The translations under genes were made by a program, and so were the position numbers. Below are positions 52,714 to 60,686 of a stretch of 60,686 bases of DNA, one piece after another (positions within the stretch are counted from its first letter, which is position 1; every line of letters begins with the position of its first letter). The notes under the pieces were generated by a model. It searched no databases, was not told the DNA's origin, and was given only the letters and a program-made list of their open reading frames with translations. The stretch spans positions 1 to 60,686 of the forward strand of contig MU657279.1 in assembly GCA_026770575.1 (NCBI GenBank), given 5' to 3'. Origin of the DNA: Pelagophyceae sp. CCMP2097 (Eukaryota > Sar > Pelagophyceae).

Positions 52714-52860
52714 AAAACACAGAGTCTTCGCTGAAATCAAGTGTGTTCACCGTGGCACCATTCGATCTCGTGATCACATCACTAGGAATTCCTAGATCTA
52801 GTACTGGCAACCCCCACGCAAGGTGGCCGACGAGGCGTGTGCCCCGCTGTCCTTAAGGAG

Positions 52861-54106
52861 CTATACGGCCTCGAGGGTCCAGAGGACGTCCTCCTTTGCG
52901 CGGAGGGGCACGACGGCGCCGCCGTCTCCAAATGCGTACGCGGCGGGCGGCTGCCAAGTCTGGCGCCGGAGATTGACGCGCTTCGTGTTGCGCGGCAGGC
53001 CGTAAAAGTCCGCGCCGTGGAAGCTCGAAAAGGCCTCGAGCTTGTCCAGGGCGCCGGCGGAGTCGAAGACTTCGGCGTAGAGCTCCAGAGCCGCGTGCGC
53101 ACTGAAGCAGCCCGCACAGCCGCACGCAGAGTGCTTCGACAGCACCTCGTGCGGGGCAGAGTCCGTCCCCAAAAAGAATTTGGGCGAACCGGAAGTCACA
53201 GCTTTGACCAGCGCCAGGCGGTGGTGCTCCGCCTACGAGCGCATTGAGACGCGCCCAAAGGCCGCCCAACGCCTGCAAAGGACAAACCTTGAGGATCGGC
53301 ATGCAGTAGTAGTGCGGCTTGAGGCCCCCCGCGAGGAGCATGTTGCGGTTGTAGAGCAGGTGCTGCGGCGTCACCGTCGCCGCGACGTTTGGCCCGCAGC
53401 TCAGGACGAAGAGGGCGGCGTCGGACGTCGTCACATGTTCCAAGACGACCTTGAGGTTTGGGTGCTCCCTGACAATCTGCGCCGCCGTCGTCTGCACAAA
53501 CGTCTTCTCGCGGTCGAAGATGTCGACGTCGTCCCGCGCCACCTCGCCGTGCAGCAGCAGCGGCAGGCCGACCAAGGCCATCTCCTCCAAAGGTTGGCGG
53601 ACGTTGTCAATCGACGTCACGCCGGCGTCCGAGTTCGTCGTCGCGCCGGCCGGGTAGTACTTGACGGCGAAAACCTAAAGCGGTGGGGTTCCAAAGCGTA
53701 TATGGGGCGCGGCACGCACGATGCCTGAGGCTTTCGCCGCGCGGATCTCCTCTCGAGACGTCGCGTCCGTCAAGTACAGCGTCATCAGCGGCTGCAGCTG
53801 CGAATCGGCGGGCAACTGCGCCACGATGCGCTCGCGGTACAGCGCCGCCGCCGCCGTCGTCGTCACGGGGGGCTTGAGGTTGGGCATGACGATGCAACGC
53901 CCGAACTCCCGAGCGCAAAAGGGCACAGTCGTCTTCAGCGCCGCGCCGTCGCGCAAATGGTGGTGCATGTCGTCCGGCTGCACCAGCGTGAGTGAGTCCA
54001 CGAGGGCCGCCATCCTGCGCAGCTGTCTTGGAACGTCAGCGTCGCACACAGAGGCAAAATCGCCAAAGAGCGTCCGTGACGAAACGCTCGCAGAACTCAG
54101 CAGCAT
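52861..54106 (-). CDS. pyrC: Dihydroorotase (PyrC type)
   Basis: Exons 53720-54106, 53288-53674 and 52861-53232. The introns are 45 nt (GTGCGT to TTTAG) and 55 nt (GTTTGT to CGTAG), both phase 0, giving 381 residues. Zinc ligands are visible: HHHLRDG, the carbamylated-lysine site in [29 protein letters not shown] and GTDSAPH. The exon 2-3 join gives [20 protein letters not shown], and [20 protein letters not shown] follows. It converts carbamoyl-aspartate to dihydroorotate in pyrimidine synthesis. It is a monofunctional enzyme rather than a CAD fusion. An in-frame ATG at 54220 would add 38 residues and possibly a targeting peptide. It is divergent from homoserine dehydrogenase. Confidence 0.92.
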
Positions 54107-54294
54107 TGTGCGTTGCCGGCGTCCTGTTGACGGGTCCCGTCCAGGCGGCCTTTGTGTGCTCCCCAGAGCGCCGATGCATGGAGCCTGGATCGCCCGCCCT
54201 TGCTTCGCGTGCCGTTGCATAGGGTCCCGCGTGAGGAATGAGGGTCCCGCGTGAGGCTTGCGGCTAGGTCCTTTTCCGTCGAACCGCAGTCAGT
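54107..54294. promoter_or_regulatory. Divergent promoter with 16-nt direct repeat
   Basis: AGGGTCCCGCGTGAGG is perfectly repeated at 54221-54236 and 54241-54256 (period 20) between the dihydroorotase and homoserine dehydrogenase genes. The repeat lies 39-74 nt upstream of the homoserine dehydrogenase ATG and could be a paired factor site or a leader repeat. Confidence 0.5.
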
Positions 54295-55624
54295 ATGGCG
54301 GCGAAGATGAACGTCGGGATCGTGGGCGGCGGCGTCGTCGGCGGCGGCGTCTACTCCATCCTCACGGAAAAGTTCGGCGACGTTGTCTCAGTCCCCAAGA
54401 TCGCCGTCCGCGTGAGTCTGCCGACGCGAGCCGCGGGGCCCGCCGCCCGTTCCGACGGCTTCCCTGTAGGACCTGTCGAAGCCGCGCGACTTCCCGCTGC
54501 TGCCCGGCACGACTCTGACGGCGAACTGGGAGGACGTGGTGAACGACCCCTCCATCCAGTGCATCGTCGAGGTCATGGGCGGCCTTGGCGCGGCCAAGCA
54601 GTGCATGCTCGCCGCGCTGGCAAAGGGCAAGCACGTCGTCACCGCGAACAAGGCCCTGCTGGCCGCGTGCTGCGACGAGGTCTGCGCCGCGACGGCGGCC
54701 GGCGGCGGCACGCTCGGGTTTGAAGCCGCCGTGTGCGGCGGCATCCCCATCATCGCCACGCTCCAGCAGCATTTGGCCGGCGACGACATCTTCAGCGTGC
54801 GCGGTATCATGAACGGCACGACGAACTTTATGCTTTCCAAGATGGAATTCGAAGGCGCGGGATACGACGACGTCCTCGCGGAAGCCCAGGCCCTCGGATT
54901 CGCCGAGAGCGACCCGACGGCCGACGTCGAGGGCCACGACGTGCAGGCAAAGATCGCGCTGCTGGCCAAGCTCGCGTTCGGGCAGACGGTGCCCTTTGAC
55001 CAGGTGCCGACGTCTGGCATCTCCAAGCTGGGCGCCGTCGATTTCGAGTACGCTAAGCTCCTCGGCGCCACCGTCAAGCTGCTGGGCACGGCGTCCCTGG
55101 ACCGCAAGACGGGCGAGCTGTGCGTCTACGTCGCCCCGCACATCGTGCCGTCGGCTCACGTCTCGGGCTTTGCTGCCTGCCGCGGTGCCATGAACGCTGT
55201 CGCGCTGGAGACCAAGCACCTCGGCACCGCGTCCCTCGTCGGGCCCGGCGCGGGACGCTACCCGACGGCGCGATCCATCGTCGCCGACGTCATCCGCGCC
55301 GCGCGCGGCGGCGCCACGGTCCCGTTCCCCGCGGCGGCGGGCGCGGCCAAGCTGACGTTCAACCCGGATTACGTCTCAAAGTTCTACGTCCGCATCACGG
55401 CAAAGGACCAGGTCGGCATCATCCGCATGGTCGGCGCTGCCGCGGAGCAGCGCGGCGTCAGCATCGACGCCGTCCTCCAGAACCCGATCAACGACCCGAC
55501 GAACATTGAGTTCGTCGTGACGACGGGTCTGGCCCGCCACTCGGCAGTCGCCGCCTTCTGCGCCGACATCGCCGCGCTGCCCTTCGCCAAGCAGCCCCCC
55601 GTCCTCGCGGGCATGCTCTGCTGA
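54295..55624 (+). CDS. hom: Homoserine dehydrogenase with C-terminal ACT domain
   Basis: Exons 54295-54411 and 54470-55624. The 58-nt intron starts GTGAGT and ends CTGTAG, phase 0, giving 423 residues. Exon 1 carries the NAD(P)-binding loop (VGIVGGGVVGGGV), and the join gives KIAVRDLSKPRDFPLL. The catalytic domain has VEVMGGLGAAKQCMLAAL, KHVVTANKALLA, GGIPIIATLQQHLAGD, GIMNGTTNFMLSKM and the substrate-binding AESDPTADVEGHD. An ACT domain follows (KFYVRITAKDQVGIIRMVG), which suggests allosteric control by an amino acid such as threonine. It reduces aspartate semialdehyde to homoserine for Thr/Met synthesis. It is not fused to aspartokinase. Residues before GGGVVGGGV do not look like a long transit peptide. 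Confidence 0.95.
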
Positions 55625-57122
55625 GCACGCCGCGCCGCCCGCCCAACACACACCCGCGAGGAGCCTCTGAATACCGTTTCATCCGAGGCCGGCTTTCCAA
55701 GATTATACTAAACTCTGCGGCGCTCCTTCGTGGCCCGAAAAGCCGACTCGGCGCGAGACACCTCATCTTCTCGGCAGCGTGAGTTGAGACGTGGCGCTCC
55801 CGCTGCTGGAAAGAGGTTAACGGACGTCGCCAACTCGAGGAGCGCCAGCGACGTCGCTGAGCGCCGTGGTGGGAGCGTCAGCGGCGTGCCCGAGTCCGCC
55901 ATAGCTGGGGTGCGCCGACGAGAAGCATTAGGCACGTTAGAAGGAGTCTCAAAGGCCTCAAAGATGTTCAAAGAACGACGGCGGCCGACACCCGAGGTGT
56001 CCGGCGTTACGACGAGCAGAAGCCTCTCCGATGACGCACGCACCACGCACCGGTCGAAGTATATACACCGGTGGGCCGAAGGAGAAGAAGGCCGAGGGAG
56101 AAGAAGGCGTGGTCGCAGCGTGCGCGCTGCGATGCAAAAGGAGCCCCGCGAGCGTTTGCGGGCCCTCGCCGTTGGGTCCGTGCGCCCGATGCGCGGCGGC
56201 GGCGGCGTCCACGGCGCGACGGACACGCTGCGCGCGGGCCGAACCCGTCCGGCATGGGTGGCACTGCACCGCCGCGGGGATGATTCTGCTCGCGCAGACA
56301 AGGGACCACGTCGTCTTGCTTCGCCTTGGTCGTCCTGAGCATCGCAGCGCACCTGTCCAGCGAATGGGTCAGGAGGTGGAGTGTCCCTCGAGGCCGTGTA
56401 TCAGAGGCGCCGAGCCGTGCGCGTTGCCTCGTCGAGGCTCTTCCTTTCCACAAGAGACGCCCCGTTTCGAGAACCTGTTTCGAGAACGCCTCGTTTCGAA
56501 AATGTTACAACGAGAGCTCCGCATCCTCGAAGAACCGGGAGTGAGGACGGACCTAGTCCGCGGCGACGGCCTGCACTCGCCGAGGCGGACGCCGGGGGGG
56601 GGATTCCGAGCACGTATCCAGAGCACGTGCGAAGACGCGGACCCAAGACGCCCGGACCCTCGACGGTCCCCGCACGGTCCTCGAGCCACTCAGGTCCGGC
56701 GCGCCGTGTTTTCTACACGCCCACCGGGCCACGAAACGCGCGCAGTGTGGCACCCGCCCTTTCGAGCCGCGTGGGGCCCACGACCCTGCGCTCACCGCAT
56801 CTCCGGGGCGCTGCGGTCCTTCGCCGTCCCCGCGGGGAGCCGGGGCGCGCCGTATGCCGGAAGCGTGTTTGTTTATCGTCGTATTTGGGCTTCTACCTTT
56901 GCCGTGGCGGCGACGTCGTCGGCAGAGGGCCTCATGGGCAGCGGCCTGGCGTCGTCGGCCGCGTCGTCGGCCGCGGGGCGCTTGGGCGGCGGCAGGTTGC
57001 GGTCGACGAAGAAGACGGCCAGGCCTAAGGCGCGGATTGGCGCGGATTCTCACTGCATTCTGCAGCATTCTGAGGGGATCCGTAGCGGTATATATGAATC
57101 CCCTTTTGCCCCCAGCGGGTCA
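55625..57122. other. 1.5-kb intergenic region, no supported gene
   Basis: Long frames on both strands are Arg/Pro/Ala-rich shadows. Small local repeats include two 15-nt-spaced AGGAGAAGAAGGC-like words near 56080 and three GTTTCGA(G/A)AA words at 56464-56500. A minus-strand stretch near 56900-57025 (DRNLPPPKRPAADDAADDAR) could be an exon, but no partner exons were found. GTATATATG at 57087-57095 is TATA-like. Confidence 0.35.
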
Positions 57123-58495
57123 TTACGGGATCAGCCACCAGCGCTCCCCCGCATTCCGTCGACGGACGTCTCCAGCGTCGTCCAGCGCGACGGGCTTGCC
57201 CGGACGCGGGTCGGTGCCGCCGGCGGACCTGCCGGCTTGGAACGGCTCGAGATTCGAAACGTCAAACAGATTGTCGTTCGCATAAATCTCCTGCAGGCCG
57301 CCGCGCTGGCACAGCGGCAGCAACGCGTCGAGCGTGCCGCACAGGCGGTTGTGGCCCAGGAAGACGGTGCGCAGCTTGCCTGGGAGCGAAAGGTTGAGAC
57401 GGTGCGAAGGTTGAGACGGTGCGAAACGTCGACGGGGCGTCCATGGGGCTCAACGTCGCCGGGGCCAAAGCAGCCGCCGCTCGCGTGCGACGCCCCGGGG
57501 CCTCTTCAAAGTGCATCCTTGCCTCTCGGTTTGTTCCGCCGCAGCCGACGGGCCGGGTCGTCTGCCGAGCTGGCGGACGCGGACGGCGCACCCAGTTTTA
57601 TCAGCTCTAGCGGCAGCGGCCCTTGGAGCCAGCAGTGCGACACGTTCAGCAGCTCGAGGCTCTCGAGGTCGCCCAGCGACGCCGGCAGCGCGCCTGCGGG
57701 AAGACGTGGTCGAATACAAGCTCGGGCGGTCCCGAGAATGCAGCTCCAAGGGCGAGGCGCACCGGCGAGGGAGTTGTGGTCGAGGTGGAGGGCCTCGAGT
57801 CTTGCGAGCATGCCGAGCTCGGGCGGGATCTCGCCGGAGAGGCGGTTCGAGCTGAGGTTCAAGTACTCAAGGCACCGCATGGCCCCAATTGCGGACGGGA
57901 TGCATCCGGAAAAACGGTTTGAAGATAAATCCAGAGTGTGCAGCAGCTGCAGTTTCCAGACCGACGTCGGGATGGCGCCGACAAGGAGGTTGTGGTGCAA
58001 AAGCAGCTCGCGGAGGTTCGCCAGGGACCCCAGCGAGGGCGGCAGCTCGCCGCGGAGGCCGTTGCTGAATAAAGCCACGCCCGTGATCCTGCCATTTTTT
58101 GCAGACACGCCGAACCACGTCGCCACGTCCACCGACGCACTCCAGCCGTCGGACCATTCCCAGTCGTCTCCCGCGGTGGCGATGTAGATATCGCGGAGGA
58201 CGCACCTACAACGCAAAATGTCCGCGTCGGCCGCACGGATCCGCATTTCGACGCACCAGCCGGGTGGCGAGCCGATCCAGCCCGTGAGCTGCTTCCAGCT
58301 CTGCGTGCCCGCCGGCGGGCCTAAGAGGGCGGCGCGCGCGTCGGACGCCGCCGAGGGGCCGTCGACCGCCGGATCGCAGGGTCCGTCCGTCTCGGACCGG
58401 CGCGTGGGGTCCGCCTCAAGGCCCGCATAAGAGCGCCCGCCGACGACGGTAGGGCCGTCCCCGGGCCGCAGAAGAGGGCCCGCCTCTCGGGCCAT
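57123..58495 (-). CDS. Plant-type leucine-rich-repeat protein
   Basis: Exons 57763-58495, 57592-57693 and 57123-57379. The introns are 69 nt and 212 nt, both starting GTGCGC. Joins give HNSLAGALPASLGDLESL and LIKLGKLRTVFLGHNRLCGT, keeping LRR register, for 363 residues. The N-terminal cap has a Cys cluster and the typical first LRR lead-in (LRDIYIATAGDDW, DGWSASVDVATWFGV). About seven repeats of the LxxLxLSxNxLSGxIPxxLG type follow (HTLDLSSNRFSGCIPSAIG, YLNLSSNRLSGEIPPELG). The start ATG 58495 is a choice; the frame is open to 59506 but that part is low-complexity. No kinase domain or transmembrane segment follows. Ligand or partner binding is inferred. Confidence 0.75.
57390..57423. repeat. 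17-nt perfect tandem duplication inside an LRR-gene intron
   Basis: AAGGTTGAGACGGTGCG occurs twice head to tail at 57390-57406 and 57407-57423, just upstream of the acceptor of the 212-nt intron. The rest of the intron shows no other repeat. Confidence 0.8.
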
Positions 58496-60686
58496 CGATT
58501 TTCTCTGGTCGCGCGTCGTGCTCACGTGGCAGGTCGAGCGGCTTGCTGCGGTGTCGGTTGATGCTGGCGAGGACGGCGGCCTTGGATGCAGTCTCGCAGA
58601 TGCGCGTCCGCGCCAGCGGCGGGCAGGCTGTCTCGAACTGCGCCAGCTCGCGGCCGTTGATAAACCTAGAGGCCGTGGCTCGACCTCCGAGCCGACGTCG
58701 CAGGTGTCGCGGCTACCGTCGAGTGCCGCCGCGCCGCCGTCGCGCGGCGGCGCGGCGCCACGCCGCGGCGCCCCAACATGGCACGGCGACTCGCTCTCGC
58801 AGCTCTGGGTCGCGGGCCTCAGTCGCCGGGCGCCGGCGGCTTGCGAGAGGGTATGCAGCAGCGGCCCAAAGGGCACGCGGAGGAACGAGCAGACGTTCTC
58901 CCACCTACGCGCGACCGGTGGTGCGCGCGGGCCGGCGCGGCCGGCGCGGGTGCGGGCGGCGCGTGGCTTACGAGCCGCATCGCTGTGCTTCTTCCATTTT
59001 GCCAATCGTAGACTCCCAGTCGCGGTAGTCGCCGGCGCTGTGGAACGATCTGTTTCGCCTAGAAGGCGCCGGCGTCGAGAAAGCCGGTGCGGCCCGGGGG
59101 CGGCGAGCGCGCGACGGCGGCGGCCGCGCGGCGGCGGCGGCGGCCGCGCGTGCGGGCGCCGGCCGCGCCGCGCGCGCGGGCGCGCCCCGCGCCCCCGCCA
59201 CGCCGGTCCGCGGCCGCGGGGCGGGCCGCGGCGGGGGTGGCGCATCAGCGGCCGCGCGGCCGACGTCTGCGTCCGAGTGCCGGACGCCGTTCGGTACGCT
59301 ATTTCGAGGCCCGCCAGCCGCGCCGCTAGATCATCGTCGAGACCGCGCGGCGGGGCCATGCCAACGCAAAGCCGCAGACCCGCGAAGCCGCGCCGGCGCG
59401 AGCCGAGCCGACGCGCGGCGGCTCGTGAGATTTGCACAGAAGACGAAAAAAGCTCTCGCGAGTTTGAGATTAAATCAAAGCCTAACGAGAAAAGTGTAAG
59501 CTGCACAGAGAAGGCCCCCGAGGCAAAGGTTTGGGTCCGGCGCGGGCCGCGGCGCCGCGCGGGAGGTCGCGACGCGCGCCCGACCCGCGGCGCTTGGGGG
59601 GCAGTGTAGAGGCAGTGTCACGGGCGTCGAGTGTCGTCCGAGCGGTCGCGGGACGCCGCGGACGGATTCGTCGACGGATCGCGCCCGCGCCCCCGTCGAC
59701 CCTCCCACGCCTCGCAGTCGCTCGTGACTCCCAGAGGTCGGACCCACCCTGAGCCCCGTCGCCGCCGCGGCCTCCGCGACCCTCCGCGTCCGCGCGAGGC
59801 CCGCCGGCCGAGGTACGGCCTGTCGAACGTTTGTCGTTCTTTGCTCGGGGCCGAGTCGGAGTCGGCCCGAGGCCCCGGGGCAGTGCGCTGCGCGCAGCGC
59901 GTGCGGCGGCGCGCTGGAGCGTCGGCGCCAGCCCCGTGTCCATGGCCGCGATGCGCGCCGCGCCGCGGGGGCGCTCCGGATCGCTCGAAGAGCCAATCGG
60001 CCCGCGCCTGAGCGCCGCCTTGACGGCGTCGCGCGCGGCAGGGGACTCGACCGCGGGCGGCGTCTCGACCGCGGCCGCGACCCCGGCCTCGGTCGACACC
60101 TGCGCCAGGCGCGCGGCGTGCTGGGTCCGCGTGCTGGGCAGCCGTGCGACACGGTGCTACCACCCACGACGTGCGCACGCACGGCCCTCGGCGCCCCGCA
60201 TCTACGAGCGAGCGCGAGGTCGTCCGCCGCCGCCTCGCCGCCAACCGGCGCGCCGCGGTGCGCCGCCGGCGCGCCGGCGGGGTCCTCTCCGCGGCGTCGG
60301 AGCTGCTTGCACCGAGTCTATCGCGCACCATCGGCCAGGAGACCATGCCGTGAATGACCGCCGCTCGCGATCCACGCCCACCAGACTCACACGCCGCGCA
60401 CTTGACATCAATGTTCCAGCGCGCCTCGACCGCCGCCGGCGTGCGCGAACGTGTGCGGATGGCAGACGAAGCGCGTCGAAAGGCCGAGGAGCTGCCAAAG
60501 GCGTCGGCGCAACGACGACGAGCTTGGAGAGGCCCCCGTCTCAACGGGGAGCCCGTCGTGCGACGCCGACGCGACTCCCGCCGAGGCGTTGCGCATCCGT
60601 GCTCGTGTGCGCGACTCGAAATGCGATCGTTGCCGAGTCGTTCTCCGCAGACTCGCACCTGGAGCAAAGTTCCCCTCGCCTGATTG
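58496..60686. other. 2.2-kb terminal region without a supported gene
   Basis: Very GC-rich, with many overlapping Arg/Ala/Pro frames on both strands and no domain I trust. A minus-strand frame near 59780-60150 (STEAGVAAAVETPPAVESPA, KAALRRGPIGSSSDPE) begins right after a CAG acceptor-like site and may be an exon of a gene extending past the window. A plus-strand frame at 60144-60353 has a basic stretch. Neither is called. Confidence 0.3.

Noticed and set aside
56031..58187. Long plus-strand open frame (718 codons)
   Set aside because: It is antisense to the LRR gene for half its length and is low-complexity Arg/Pro/Ala. High GC explains the lack of stops.
58496..59506. N-terminal extension of the LRR frame
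   Set aside because: Its composition is Arg/Pro/Ala shadow-like with no conserved cap. The ATG at 58495 sits just before protein-like sequence.
60144..60353. Basic stretch resembling a bZIP basic region (RRRLAANRRAAVRRR)
   Set aside because: The key Ser/Cys position is Arg and no leucine heptads follow. The opposite strand is equally open.

Overview
The window looks like nuclear DNA of a GC-rich, gene-dense stramenopile alga. The closest match I can name is a pelagophyte of the Aureococcus type. This is inferred from gene content: DUF285 repeat proteins, a MYND/Sel1 protein, ANK/IQ/WW and kelch/LRR proteins, a Golgi-type sulfotransferase, mitochondrial Cox11 and TMEM117. Eukaryotic hallmarks are divergent histone H3 and H4 genes with histone 3' stem-loops, and spliceosomal introns that restore protein domains when removed. 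No tRNA, rRNA, CRISPR array or intact transposon was recognised. All exon joins were made by eye from GT/AG sites, reading phase and protein continuity.

Layout. Positions 1-860 hold about 70-nt tandem repeats. Positions 859-2047 (minus) hold a DUF285 gene in which each 25-residue repeat is its own exon, separated by near-identical introns. Positions 2.9-9 kb carry a MYND-RING-Sel1 protein, a kelch protein and an AlkB-like oxygenase. Positions 9-17.3 kb are one huge ANK/IQ/TPR/WW gene. Positions 17.8-21.6 kb hold a secreted Thr/Pro-repeat glycoprotein (with a 40-N gap) and a sulfotransferase. Positions 21.9-29.5 kb hold a small charged protein, an ankyrin protein, a probable TPR-IQ-LRR fusion and TMEM117. 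Positions 29.9-34.8 kb hold COX11, a leucine-carboxyl-methyltransferase-family enzyme and a MOSC (mARC-like) protein. Positions 34.9-37.7 kb form the histone H3/H4 unit, a kelch pseudogene and an orphan histone stem-loop. Positions 37.8-46.7 kb are UTP20. Positions 47.2-51.2 kb hold a CCCH-Smr protein and a membrane protein. Positions 51.9-55.6 kb hold a seven-exon acylphosphatase-like gene, dihydroorotase and homoserine dehydrogenase. Positions 57.1-58.5 kb hold an LRR protein. The last 2.2 kb has no gene I can support.

Themes. Introns are short (42-212 nt) and many begin GTGCG. The very long genes are nearly intronless, while some tiny genes are intron-dense. Several neighbours are divergent (kelch/AlkB, H3/H4, UTP20/CCCH-Smr, dihydroorotase/homoserine dehydrogenase) and share short intergenic promoters. 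Functions are mostly housekeeping: chromatin, ribosome biogenesis, cytochrome oxidase assembly, pyrimidine and aspartate-family amino-acid synthesis, plus lineage-specific repeat proteins.
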